Shown: positions 43,798 to 56,180 of the stretch, piece after piece | How the letters are laid out: each line of letters starts with the position of its first letter | Position numbering within the stretch: position 1 is the stretch's first letter | NCBI GenBank assembly: GCA_022393335.1 | Contig: JAJEKB010021016.1 | Location: forward strand, 1,236,638-1,300,637 | Direction: 5' to 3' | Length of the DNA: 64,000 nucleotides | Source: Macrotrachela quadricornifera | Taxonomy: Eukaryota; Rotifera; Eurotatoria; Philodinida; Philodinidae | The notes under the pieces: model-generated | Databases searched by the model: none | Told to the model about the DNA's origin: nothing | The model's input: the letters and a program-made list of their open reading frames with translations, nothing else | Position numbers and translations under genes: made by a program

Positions 43798-46425
43798 TTA
43801 ATCATGTTCTATTTCCAAGTCAATCTCAGTACATAAATTTAAATCATTGTTGAAGGGCAACAACAGACATTTACATCTGATATTAGTACATAGAGCAATA
43901 TCAAATGACGATAAAGAAGATCTTATGAAATAATAGTCATGATTCAGACAATTGTCCCATTGATTCACTTGATTGTGTGTTGTAACACACGACGACAGTT
44001 TCAAGTTACTTGGACTTCATTTTCTGAAAAAAAAACTAAGTTTGTATTGGCGAATTGGAAAGAAAAGATGATTTCTGCTGTTGATGATTGTTGTGCATTT
44101 GACATATCCTTAGTAATAACATTACAACTCGAAGATTTTCTTATTTGTATAACTTAGTGAACGATATGTAGTGAAGCCAGATGCATAACAAGAAAAAACT
44201 TTAATAGAATCATCTGGTACAATACTAAAATGATCGATAAAATTTTTCTTGAAGTCATGTTGAATTTGATAATTAAAGAAATTATCAGCTGAAGTTTGTT
44301 TTTCAAATAAATTCGAAGAGAATCTGTGATTTTCTATTTGTAAACATCGATTAATTGTATGCCAAAAAGCCATTTGTTATCCCAAAGCAACTGTACTATG
44401 TGTCAGCTTATAAAGACGATGAAGATAACTTTCTGTAGAGAACACGCCATGCGATGACAAGGAGCCAAGGTTCAATGTTTGTTCAAAAAAAACGGATCAA
44501 TGCATGTGTTGACATTAATTCACGACACCGGGAATATAAAAATGCAAATTGATTAAGATACGCTTCTATAAAATAAATCATCGAATGAATTTGATTTCGA
44601 TCATTGAAATAACGAAGTTCTCTGATATAAATAAATAAAAGAGAAAACTAAGCAAAAATAAGAGCTCGAAGCCATACATATAACATAAATAAACGCATTT
44701 CAGATGCTTTCCATTGCGAAAAACGAGTATTTGTTTCTTGGATAACGGTTAAAAGAATGAAAATAACAGATACTAGCAAGATATGCATCAATTTATTTTA
44801 TGGAATCCTTTGTAAGAAATTTTATCTATTTTTTCATAATTAAAGGCATATAAATTCCATAATATAAATGAAAATAATCAAATGGTATTTGATCTGGAAT
44901 AGATATGATTGAAGATAATTTCTAATGTATTCAGATATATTATGTTCAGTACGATGTCGTGGAAGATCATGACGAAATTCAATCCATGGATATAGCGTGT
45001 GATTATGACTATTACAACTGATTCGGGAAAACAATGCGTGCAGAGATAGTAGCTTACAGGATTATTTATGCACGAGTATTTTGATCTTACTAGAAGATCC
45101 TCCACAAAAAGAAGAATATCAAGATCAAAATTTTTTATGCCTAATAATAAAAAAAAATTGATGATACATCAGTTCTTACAGTGGCATTATTTAAATTTAT
45201 AAACACAAATGCTCTTTAAAAGAGACATGTTTCAAAAGAATAGATTTCTCCCAAGATTCAAAGGATATTTTAACGAATCGCAGCGAATATTGTAATATGT
45301 TGTCAAAAACAAATTTCTATCTACAGTAAAGTTCTTTGTCGAAATATAAACAATTTGTACTTACGTCCTTCAGGCTTTAAAGAAAGACCAGTTGTTCGTA
45401 ATGTCTTGATATTATTTAATATATTTCTCAAAAATATATCAACAGGTGAACTCTTCAATGAAAGCTGTAGCACTAAAAAAACAACATTTTCTTTAAATTC
45501 TCTAACAGATGATGGAAGTTTAGCAATAGTTGCAATAAGCTTAGGAAACAAGACGATACTTCAATTAAGAGAATATTGAATCGGTAATCTTACTGGTCAC
45601 GTGGACCTGCGGCTACCCTCGATGGTAGGTCTCCCGTCAGTAGAAAGGACAGGTGTTATTGGATTTTTTTTGGTTTATCTTGATAAGTATCTACTAAAAA
45701 AGAAATTCTAAGTTAAACTTGTTCTAGAGAAAAATAACTCACTATAAACTACATCAGCAGCATGATGTGGACGATATCTTTTAAATAAATCTATGTTCAT
45801 TTGAAAAATTTGACTTTTATCTTTCTTCATTCAGAAAATAATAAGTTCAGATTAATATATGTGTGAATATTAACACGTGAATCACAACAATCATTATAAG
45901 TTTCACCAGCTTCTTCAAGCAATTAGTACAGTAAATAATTGTTTTATAATCAAATTTAATATCGAGTTGTTCTCGTGGTTGTTCTTCTGTTTGAAACAAA
46001 CTTTTATTCGAACTAATCTTATTGACAAGTTTTAATAAATTATTTGTATTTGTTTCATTCAGATTTGATGATCGAATAAACTTTATTAAAAGCAAAACAA
46101 AGCCGATCAATTTCACTTTCTTCTTTGGTATTTTCAACTGACAAATCATAAGAATGATTATCAACAGCATCTGTATTTTCACTATCTTCGAACAAATAAG
46201 AAGAATCATAATTATCAATATCTGAATATAGTGTATTACATTCTATGAAAAGTGAATATTGATAAAACTCAGTAAAAGAGTTGTCATATGTCTTACCAGA
46301 AACATTTTGTTCCATTTGATCCATATAACCAGTTAAATATGATTGATTATCATCATCACGACAAATAATATCATTTGAACTCACAAGTTGTACTTTTTCT
46401 CGTTTTGTTGATATACCTATAAAAA
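43798..46425 (-). pseudogene. Decayed multi-exon gene of a transposon-associated protein family
   Basis: A chain of minus-strand coding pieces. 46425-46055 has an Asp/Ser/Asn-rich N-terminal segment, with a frame change near 46080. 46080-45845 contains LNETNTNNLLKLVNKIS and a YCTNC...DCC zinc-binding-like segment. About 45830-45745 reads IFQMNIDLFKRYRPHHAADV before a GTGAGT donor. 45551-45362 reads KLIATIAKLPSSVREFKENV, then LKTLRTTGLSLKPEG, before a GTAAGT donor. About 45030-44880 has NHTLYPWIEFRHDLPRHRTE. 44373-44122 and 44004-43798 follow. The order resembles widespread animal transposon proteins with a zinc-binding N-terminus, a DGTxxxK..P..GT.VELP-like core and a YP......RT motif. Frameshifts make it non-functional. 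Family assignment is by memory of patterns and is tentative. Confidence 0.45.
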
Positions 46426-46990
46426 TTAAACATATGGAGTTTTGTTTTACTACAATAATACATAATTATAAAGAATTCAGATGAGTTTCAATCCCACCCA
46501 ATCAAGTGAATAATGAGAAAATGACCATTAAAATGCATCTTTTCATATGAATAATGGTAAAATGGCCATTAAAATGAATACTATTTTAAATCTGAATAAT
46601 TTTGACCATTTTCATAACCATGAATCATCTTTTTCGAAATTCCGAACTGATTTAAAATATATTTATGATTTCAGAAAATTTAATGGATTATTGACGTTTG
46701 CGCATCAAACGTTTTTCTTACCAAATAGTTAAGAATATTCTCTAGTCTATGGTCCTCAGACCGAAAGGAATCTTCTCTTCATAATAGTTCCGAATTTACA
46801 AGTTTGTTCTTAAAGTTCAAATACCTGTAGCTGACAACATTATGTTTTTTCAAAAGAAGGATGTCATTTATTTCTGAAATGGAATGTACATTTACGAAAT
46901 TGACCTAAACTTAGTTTTTTTGACTCGAAGGAAATGACGGAAATTCAGAAACGCTGAAGTACCAAAAACTTATGGAAGTGACAAGATCCC
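46426..46990. other. Spacer
   Basis: Contains two copies of a short word (ATTAAAATG near 46528 and 46569). The frame at 46547-46732 is not supported. Confidence 0.4.
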
Positions 46991-47199
46991 GGCAAGTTCA
47001 GCTCTAGTTCATATTTTATGAACTGTTCAAAACGCTCACGCTCACGAACTGAACTATTTAAACAGCTTCTTTTGAAATGAACTGAACTTTTCGAACAGCT
47101 CTATTCAAATGACCTGATCTGCTTGAACAGGTCCTTTTAAACTGTTTGAAAGGTTCAGTTCATTTGAACGGAGTTCATGAACTTGAGCTGGTCGACCCC
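46991..47199. mobile_element. Small GTTCA-rich element with inverted ends
   Basis: About 210 bp dense in GTTCA/TGAAC words (more than a dozen). The left end carries CAGCTCTAGTTCAT and the right end, inverted, CAGCTCAAGTTCAT. No ORF. Possibly a MITE; target duplication not seen. Confidence 0.5.
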
Positions 47200-49680
47200 T
47201 AGAAGTGACAGCACAGATAATTAAGAGATTACGTATCCTATATATCAGAAACGAATCTGGACTGTAATCAAATTTTGAAAGGAACAAAGTCAGACTATGT
47301 TTTCATTTTAAATGATGTTAACTGGTTAAAATTATTTTCTTCGATGTGAATGACATTATCATAGAAACAACTAAAAGATATCATCTTCTGTTGAAAAAGT
47401 GTGATTCTTGTTATTCATATCGTTATTTTTTTTTTGCGAAGCTGAAATAATTGAAAAAAGTCGAATAGACAGATTTTATTTTTATGCAATAGTCTCTATG
47501 AAAAAACAAGATGTATAATTCCAGCCGTTCCATTTGTGTTCCAAGTACAACTCGATGAGTTCTGTTCAGTAGTGGAACTAGATTTTCCATACGACAAACT
47601 ATATGTTTAAAAATTGCGAAATGATAGTAATTGGATTTCAGAATTATTCATACATCAGAATAACTATTGAATACTCAGATAATAACTTGTAGGGATACTT
47701 TTTTGGTTTATTGCAAGCATTCATAGTGATAACTTATATTTTGGTTAAGCCTGTTGATCGTGTTTAGTAGTGAGCAAGTGATTTTTCTGCTGTTAAAGAG
47801 CGACTATTCGTTAGTGACGCTCTTATATATGCCTGATGCAATGAATTCTTTTGAGTATGATCGTGCATTCTGCTTGAACTGCGTGTATAGCATAAGATGC
47901 ATTAACTGAAATGATTACATTTGTATTTTTTCCTATGGTATAACAAAACATGATGTCGTTGTTGTTGTGAAACCGATTATATGAATTGGATGAAAATAGC
48001 AGGTCCGTATTGAATTTGTTAAATGATTTTTTGGCAATAAGAATACATTTTATCAATTATTGACAAACTTGCATATGTTTTGATCATATTTAATGATCAG
48101 TATCTTTCCTTCACCACTAAACTAATATGAAAATTCTCAACAGAAATCGAGGGATTTCAAAAATATGTTACTATAAACAACATTGAATAATGAATTGCTA
48201 TGAGTTATGATATACTTTCATAGATCTTCTGTTTTACTCTTTGTGTTCGAATTACGCTTATTAATTATTCACAAAAGTAAATCAACCATTCTTTTTGGAG
48301 TATAATTGTTATTTAACGATGACTCGAAAAAATTCGCTGATATAGAATTCATTTTCGTTAATTATAAAGTCAGATGACATCAACTATTTCTTGTAGCGTT
48401 CGATCAATGTCATTAATTTGAAGGGTTGAAAGCGTCAAATGATTACGAGAAAGATCAACATGATTCTTCTATTAATTTTAAATCAAAAACAAAAGATTCG
48501 TTGCAATTATTGTCTAGAACAATTAAAAAAAGAATGAATATCGAAGTCAAATTACAACAGCCAACATCAACAAGCACAAATCAACGACGATTGATTCGAG
48601 AAACAAAATTATATCTGATCATTTCAATGAATAACGGTTATAAAGATTACAAGACATGAAGAATATACGTTTCAATGTATTTGATAATTCTCATCGTAAG
48701 TCGAAGAATAAACTTGAATTTTTACTCAATATTTGTCGATTCTCATTTTTTTTTTAATCAGAAGGAATTTATTCAAATTTATCACATCAACATCTAACAT
48801 ATCGCTCAACAAGGTTGAGATTTATGGTTGTACTGGCAAATTTTCACAGCTTTAGCCATATATTTTCAATAGAATTTGTTATAATTGTGAACTACACTGA
48901 TGATTTAGTTGAAGTTAGTCGAAAAAAGCGGTCTCTGTTTTTCAAATACATTGCAAATAGCTAACTATATGATAGTTATGCCATTGAATCATAAATAAAC
49001 AAATGAAGTAATAAGTGAACTTTGGTACTTATTATACATATGATCGATAGCACGGAGAATGCTTTTAAGTATATTAGCTGGAGAACCAGCATCTCAAGTG
49101 GAATATTATAATCAATCTCATTTAAACAGACAAATACATTTACATGATGAATTGATAAATTGAATTTTGGTTTATTATTTATTTTCATTAAAAATATGAT
49201 TTATTGATGATTTTTCAAAAACATCGAAAAATGATATTATACATCGATTACTAACTGAAACAATTCTTTATCTCAATTTGAACTATATGGTAACATTCAT
49301 ATAATAAAATATGAGCATTTAGAGATTTTTTCACGAATGGTATGAGTAATGGAAAATCCAAAATTACCAGTCGATAGAGCTCGTCAAGTTCTTCTCTGAA
49401 ATACCTAGAATACTTTCCTAGACGAATCTTACCTGGATTTACTCGAATATTAGGCTAACTCTAGCTACGTTACGATTGTTCAATCTTCTAGCAAGCACAT
49501 TACAGCTCAATGTCAACTTTGGCTATACTTGCACGAAAATATTTGGCGCTAAGTGCCACTAGCGTCCCAAGTGAGTCGACCTTCAGCGTATTCAGTTATG
49601 TTTTGCGCAAGAATCGACTGTCGCGGACTTCAAGAAATTTTTTCAAACATACTACGTTTCTAAGGGACAAGTTGAACTAA
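47200..49680. other. Long stretch without a supported gene
   Basis: Open frames at 47823-48056 (minus), 48426-48659 (plus) and 48976-49188 (minus) are 70-77 aa, with no motifs and no clean splice partners. Low-level protein-like sequence suggests old decayed transposon or gene pieces, but I cannot name any. Confidence 0.35.
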
Positions 49681-49682
49681 AT

Positions 49683-49997
49683 ATGGAATTTCATTTTTTT
49701 ATCTACGTTTTGTCATTTATTATAACAAAGAAAACTTTATTTCTGCTGTTTCATTTCTCCTTATTTAATATGCGAAAATCCATGATGGAAGATAGCGAAT
49801 TAACCGAATCTAGGATGAACATATCTTCCATCAGTTGTAAACGGGTAAGATATTTGCATCCATCAACATCGTGTATGGCGACATTTCGTTTTCGCCGTTT
49901 CAAGACCTATTCAATGCTAATTCTCACAGCGATTATTTTTGAAGAATTTGAGTTACTTAGTGACTCTTTCGAATATGAAATCAGTGGGAGCCGGTGA
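49683..49997 (+). CDS. Uncertain small ORF, 104 aa
   Basis: Frame with a hydrophobic start and a Ser/Arg-rich middle (MMEDSELTESRMNISSISCK). Composition is less AT-rich than its surroundings. No homologous family recognised, no splice partner, and it abuts the GAGCTR repeat. More likely a chance frame or a decayed piece than a gene. Confidence 0.15.
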   Translation: MEFHFFIYVLSFIITKKTLFLLFHFSLFNMRKSMMEDSELTESRMNISSISCKRVRYLHPSTSCMATFRFRRFKTYSMLILTAIIFEEFELLSDSFEYEISGSR

Positions 49998-50105
49998 CCA
50001 GCTCACATGAGATGAAGCTGATCATCAGCTCATACAACCTGGAGCTAGAGCTAGAGCTAGAGCTGGAGCTGGAGCTGGAGTCGGTGACCAGCTATTTACT
50101 ACAGC
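49990..50105. repeat. (GAGCTR)n hexanucleotide repeat bounded by GGTGACCAGCT
   Basis: Six or seven GAGCTA/GAGCTG units lie at about 50041-50080. Direct copies of CGGTGACCAGCT flank the array on the left (about 49991-50002) and right (about 50082-50093). In one frame it encodes an alternating Leu-Glu run, which explains the open frame at 49994-50203. Confidence 0.75.
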
Positions 50106-50769
50106 TCGTCATAGTTCAGAACCTTGAACTGTCACACTCATACATTGAATCGATGAATTTCTATATTCTGTTCCATCACAACATGAGTTACAATACCCAA
50201 TAGAAACATCGATTTCTTTTTTCATATGAAAAGTAGTTTCATGTTGTAACTGTATTTTATCTACTTTATTTCATTAAATAAAGTTTAATATATTTAACTA
50301 AAAGCATCACATAAAAATTTAAAGACTCTTTCTTATAAAAAAAACATCATGTTTGAATTTATCAAAAAATAAGATTTTTTTTTCTAAATCAACATTAATA
50401 TGAAGATATACTCTTTTAAAATCCAAATCTATAGAGAAAAAAATAGTCATTTTCAATTTAATATTTTAATTCAATAACTGTGTTAAATATTCTGTTAATG
50501 ACAGTTAAATACGACTTATTATTAGCTTTTATTTCTTTCTAAATAAAATTAACTAAAATTATTATCAACGACCATGACTGAGAAAGAAAATTATACTGTA
50601 TCAATGATTATACACTATATTTGCGAGCCATACCACCTTTTTTCTTTCATAAATCAAAACAAGGACAGTACCTTTAATCGATCGAATATCAAACACAAAC
50701 GTATTCAAAGGAGACCATCCAAGCATGACACACGCGTATGTATGCATAAATCATTTGTATTAATGTACG

Positions 50770-53700
50770 ATGGGAAAAGTATTGGCTAAAGAAAATCAAA
50801 AGGGTACTAGTGTGGCTTCATCACGCTTAAATGCAGTTTTTCATCGATTACAAGGGATTTATTTAGCTGGATATCTTCTTGCAGGAGGTAATCATACAGA
50901 TTTTTAATAGAATTTTTATATTTTCAAAAATAAAATATTTCATTTTTAAATAATAGCTGGTGAAAATATACAAGGTCCTTTTCAATATAATCTATATAAT
51001 AGTTACGGAATAAGTCGTTCAAATATTGAATTATTAACTGCTGTTTCATATGGATCATCATTACTTATTGGTACTTTTGCTGCTTCATTAGCTGATCGAT
51101 TGTAAATTATTTTTATCTTTAACTATAAGAAAAAAATGAAATCAATTTTAAATGATTATTTAGTGGTCGTCGATTGGCATGTTTTCTATGTGCACTTTTT
51201 TACGGTTTATACTGTTTTTTAGTCGTATGTAATATTAAAGAATAGTTCTATTAACAAATAATTATTTAATTAAGAATTTTTCTCCAATATGGGTTTTGAT
51301 TATTGCAAGTATATTTTGGGGTATAGGTAATGCCTATTTTGGCACAGCATTTGAAGCTTGGCTTATTCAGGAGAATCGACAGGTATGGAATTCATAAAAA
51401 AGATTATCATATTTAACTGCAATTGTTTACATCATAGCGTGGGTTGGATGCAAATTCATTAAGACGTATACTACGTACTTCACGTTAGTATGGTTCTAAA
51501 AAGTGCATTTTAATTCACATTTTTTTATTATTATAGATGTTTTAGTAGCACTTCTGGTAATAGTAACAGTTCTTCTTGCTCAATTTTTAGTAAAAATAGG
51601 TGGCTATTCGTAAGTATTTAACTCTGTTGATAGATGTTGATAACAGTCTAATATTGAATAAAATTTTTTAATATAAAATATAAATAGATCAAAGAGTTTC
51701 TATTACAATCTTAGAGAAAAATTAAATTTATTTAATTGAGAGTCTTCTTAATATGCTCGTTCAGCAAAACTAATATATAGTGAACTTCTTTTTTTCTTCT
51801 TTATAATTTATAAGTAATGATCTGATTTGAATAATGGCATAGATAGTATGAGAGACTGACTACAAGATATACTATAGAAAGAGACGCTGTGTAAATATAC
51901 ATAGAGATTTTCTACATATAAACTATGTTTGTTTTAAAACAATAATAGATTAAGTATTTTTCGATATTTGACATTTTCTAACTAAGAGTTTTGTAATAAA
52001 ATAAAAATAAAATACATCGATCGATAGAGAATTTTATGTTCTAGAGGTTTTTAAAAAAAACAATTTCGTTTACAGAATTTATATTACAATTAAAAGCTTG
52101 AATTTAATGAGAATGGTTGGGAAGAAAAGATAACTGTTTTTCGAATGAAAATAAAAAAACAAATTGGTCATACCAGCCAATACTTTATTTTAAAAAGAAG
52201 GACGTGAAAAGTAGATAATATTGAAATTTCAGATGCATCACACTACTCATAAAGGAACATATTTAGGTGTTCCAGTCGTTTAGACTATATATCTTTTGGC
52301 CATAAGTAGATCTCGATAAGATATAAGAAACTTGAAAAGGATTCAATTCCTCAAGCCTTTCTTCCTGAGATATCAAGTTTCTAAGCAAAACTATATTGTC
52401 GAGTTTTGGTTTGAAAATTTACTCAACTCAAGATCCTGAAGAGACTAAACTATATAGAAAACTTCAGAATTTATGAACATAATTCTTACCAAATATGAAT
52501 ATTGTAAAGTATAGATGCTATTTTACAAACATTGTAGACAATATGAGTATTTTGAAACATTCATAACTGATACAGATAATATTCAAAAATTCCGAAATTT
52601 GTTACGTACTCTATTCTCTTCGGGATCTTGAGGTGAGAAAATTTTCATACCGAAATTTGACAATATAGTTTTGCTGGAAATCTTGGGTATTATCAGAAAA
52701 CTACTTACAAACTCTATATTGCAAGAAGAAAGGCTTGAAGAAATGAATCCTTTTCAGGTTTCTTATATCTCATCGAAATCTACTTATGACCAAAAGATGA
52801 AGTCTATACAGCTTGAACACCTACATATGTTCCTTTGCCGGTTATGAAAGCTCATATTAATTTCAATAAGAGATGTTTCTTTTCAACTAATTCCAGTTTT
52901 TCTATTTTTTTGCTTATTCTTATTAAAAGCAGGTTTTTGAGATGAAGATAAACTTTCAAAAAGAAATTACTGTTTAGAATCTTATAGAACATGAAATTCT
53001 CTATGTCATCGATGTATTTTATTTTTATTTTAGTGTACCATTTAATATAGCCATTGTATTTTTCTTTATAATGGCGATTATTATATGGCAATTGTGGAAC
53101 GAAAATTATGGAAATAAAATGGCAAAAGTTACAACTTCATTTATTACATCTTTTCGAATTATTCGATCTGGTTAGTTTATTCATTAATTCTTTCAATCGA
53201 ATCTAAATAAAATTATTTTATAAATATACTAGATCCTCGTATTGTTTTACTTGGATTAAGTCTTGCTTTATTCGATGCAGCATATCATATATTTATTGTG
53301 GAATGGACACCAGCACTTATAAGAGCTAAAAAAGGCATCAATGAGAAACCGTTACCAATTGGTTTAATTTTTGCTGCATTTATGGTAAGATATAATATTT
53401 AATTCAATAAAAAGAAAAATATTATTTTTATATTAAATTAGATATTTTATCTAATTGGTTCGTTGGTTTTTGGTCTACTTGCTAAACGAATTCGACCTCA
53501 ATCATTTATCTTGTAAATTTTCTTTTTTTTATTAGAAGATTTCATTGTTCTATAAGATTTATTTCTTTTTTAGTGTAGTTTTTCTATTAGCTGCAATTGG
53601 ATTAATGATGCCATTTGTGGTTCCACATGTCAGTTTCATATTCCATAAATTTCCATAAATTTAATCGAGATTTTTAGACTTTTGCACTAATTTTATGTGG

Positions 53701-54306
53701 ATTCTTTTTATTTCAAATCTGTATTGGTATTTTTCGACCATCTGCTGCTTTATTAAGAAGCCTATATATTCCAAATGAAAGTATTAATATGATTTTTTAA
53801 TCTATAATACTTAGTTATTTTTCTCTTGTTATTAGTTCGAGCAACAATGACGGCTTATATACGTATACCACAATTTATTTTGATACTTGCCATTTTATTA
53901 GCTGTAAGTTGTTAAAATAAAAACAAAAAATACAATATTTTACTGATTGTTTATATTAAAGCATCTTCCATTATCTACAATATTTATAATTTGTTTTTGT
54001 TTCATTCTATCGGCTATGATTCTTATGATTATATTGCGATGGTAAATACATTTACTAAAAGAATATGACGAGATTGTTTAATGATTTGTTTTTGTGTTTA
54101 GTTTAAAATTACCTGAAGAACCAGCACCTGTACATGAAGCTCAAGTAATACTTGGTAAACCATCATCACCATCATTTCAAACCAAACAACCTCAAAAACG
54201 ACCTTCATCATCAGCATCACTTAATTCTCAAGTATCAACAAAATCTGATACTAATGATCCATTAATATCATCCAAAATTCATGAAGAAACACCTTTACTT
54301 CCTTAA
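50770..54306 (+). CDS. MFSD5-like major facilitator (copy A), 14 exons
   Basis: Exons: 50770-50887, 50957-51101, 51164-51224, 51275-51382, 51438-51483, 51537-51609, 53034-53170, 53233-53384, 53442-53512, 53574-53628, 53678-53780, 53836-53903, 53962-54041, 54102-54306; all phases agree; 473 aa, near the 450 of human MFSD5. Matches to that family include ASLADRFGRRLACFLCALFY (MFS loop 2-3), FGTAFEAWLIQENRQ (compare FSAFEAWYIHEH), WNENYG (compare WGENYD), a W-T-P block (VEWTPAL) and an R.PSA.LLRS..IPNE block. About twelve transmembrane helices end in a Pro/Ser-rich cytoplasmic tail. MFSD5 is described as a molybdate-anion transporter; the substrate here is unproven. Introns are 50-75 bp except intron 6 (1424 bp), which holds a foldback element. 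Confidence 0.88.
52251..52850. mobile_element. Foldback element in intron 6 of the MFSD5-like copy A
   Basis: The left arm from AAAGGAACATATTTAGGTGT is repeated inverted at the right end (CACCTACATATGTTCCTTT). Similarity continues inward over more than 200 bp, including CATAAGTAGAT, AAAAGGATTCA and CAAAACTATATTGTC, leaving a centre of about 150 bp. Copy B (near 63230) lacks it: GCATCA...ACTC is followed directly by TTCATACTAATT. Target duplication unclear. Related by sequence to 55294-56180. Confidence 0.8.
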
Positions 54307-54600
54307 AAAGAATAATAATTCTAAAATTCTTTTTATAATACCCAATTCAATCGCATTTCTAAATTAGACACTAATACTAATCATAGTAATTTAGAAATTA
54401 AACAAGTTAATAAATGATAGCTATTATATTTTTGAACATAAGTTTTTATATTTATCATTGTTTTTATTTTGAACTTTTTGTCTTTATTAAACCAAAATGT
54501 CATAAGAATCTATCAACATAATAAAAGTGATACAATAAATTAATTTCTTCATTTTTATTTTCCTATGATATTGAATCTTTAAGGGATGCAACATACATGC
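54307..54600. other. 3' flank of the MFSD5-like copy A
   Basis: AT-rich 3' untranslated/flanking sequence; no further feature. Confidence 0.45.
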
Positions 54601-54639
54601 TAAACTCGAAAAACCAGTTTAACTATTAAACTTTTAAAT

Positions 54640-54985
54640 TCAAATATTCAACTACTCAACTATTACTGCATGGTAGATTAAAGACGCTAACTACAGGATG
54701 CTAGAATTAATACACATAATGAGATGCCGTGAATGCATAATCAGAAAGCATTGCACTACATGAAGGTGGTACAAAAGTGTAAACTACAGATGTCGGTCTT
54801 TCTGAGGATGTCAGGAATACCATACCAAGAGGCACGGTACTGTATGATATTGTCAAGGAACCACTACCTGTAGATTGCTGCAACATCCATCAGGGAGCAT
54901 TCTTAACTCTGTGGATTACTTCTAGCATCCTATAGTGGTATCCTTAATCTATCATATAGTAGTAGCTGAAAAGTTGAAAACTCGA
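54640..54985. mobile_element. Short-armed inverted-repeat element
   Basis: GGTAGATTAAAGACGCTAAC with CAGGATGCTAGAA (54671-54712) is matched, inverted, by TTCTAGCATCCTATAGTGG with TTAATCTATC (54917-54955). Weaker pairing (CAACTATT / AGTAGTAG) extends outward. No ORF; probably a MITE. Confidence 0.6.
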
Positions 54986-55293
54986 ATCGAAATAACGAGT
55001 TCTAATCTACTGTATTGTGGACGCTACAAAAGAATAACGTCCGATCGAGCGCGCATTTTTATCACATGCTCCTACATATGTATCTTATTTATAGTAACTG
55101 CCAAAAACCTATGAAATCTTTCCTAGACTAGTTTACACGATGCCTAGAAACCCTACATCTCTTATTGGAAATTTGGCTTTAGACACTCATTTTACACTTT
55201 AAAGAAAACTAAGAGAATATTCAGTATCTACTCATCGAGCTGTGTCGAACCATATATATACAATAACTTTTAAAGAAATTAGCGGTTTCTTTT

Positions 55294-56180
55294 TACGGAT
55301 ATACTGACGAGGGAACCCCACCAACGGATTAAAAGCTTTAAGGCTCATATTCTGGTCATAAATCGGACTTAGTGGGACTAGAGAAACCCCAAAAGGATTT
55401 GTGCCCCTGGGCCTTTTTGGCTGAGATACGACTGTTTCAGATTTAGGATCAGAAATGCATATAAGTCGCTTGTTGTATCTGAGTTACAGTATTAACATAC
55501 GTATGTAGGCAGCTAAACTCTTTAGTATTTTTAACAATGATACGAGAAATTTCTAAAAGACTGTAGAATAGAAAATAAAACAATCTATCAGAAATTAGCA
55601 AACTAATGCACAAGGCTAAACTGAGAAATGAAACACGTAATATCTTTACAGGAGTCTTTTTTATTCTGTGGTTTATACTCATCCTGATTCTGAATGAAGT
55701 CTGCACGAAATGTATCAGTCGGATATAAGCGTAAGGTAATTGCGGATAGCAAGATGTATGATAGAAACGAGAAAGAAAATTAAATGAAGACTGTATGATA
55801 GCGTACAAAATACATATTTATAGAAATTCTATTGCACTGAAGTATCGATACTTGGTGCTTCTTTTACATCACAGTTAGATCATTCCATGCACACCACGAA
55901 ATAATCCTTTCAGCAACTCCATGGTCTATCTATGAATATTTTGAAAAAAAAATCTTTATCTTGATATACATGTATATTAATACTGTAACTCAGATACAAC
56001 AAGCGACTTATATGCATTTCTGATCCTAAATCTGAAACAGTCGTATCTCAGCCAGAAAGGCCCAGGGGCACAAATCCTTTTAGGGTTTCTCTAGTCCCAC
56101 TAAGTCCGACTTATGACCAGAATATGAGCCTTAATGCTTTTAATCAGTTGGTGGGGTTCCCTCGTTAGTCCGGAAAAATA
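55294..56180. mobile_element. Long-armed foldback element, about 205-bp inverted arms
   Basis: The left arm (about 55295-55505) and right arm (about 55969-56175) are about 95% identical when inverted; shared words include GAGGGAACCCCACCAAC, GGATTTGTGCCCCTGGGCC and AAATGCATATAAGTCGCTTG. The centre of about 460 bp has no supported gene (the 55449-55808 frame overlaps the arm). The arm's AAAAGGATT...CTGAGATA..T.TTTC pattern is also found in the 52251-52850 element, so the two form one superfamily. No transposase. Confidence 0.85.

Noticed and set aside
49994..50203. ORF with a Leu-Glu run
   Set aside because: Produced by the GAGCTR repeat.
50574..50789. Plus-strand ORF just upstream of the MFSD5-like gene
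   Set aside because: Lies in the 5' region; the duplicate at 58.7 kb does not keep it open, and the transporter start at 50770 is in another frame.
51225..51274. Reading through GTCGTATGTAATATTAAAG as coding in the MFSD5-like gene
   Set aside because: A GTATGT donor and ATTAAG acceptor give a phase-0 join and restore the family sequence; the alternative inserts extra residues and a stop.
55449..55808. Minus-strand ORF of 119 aa
   Set aside because: Overlaps the foldback arm and spacer; no family resemblance.
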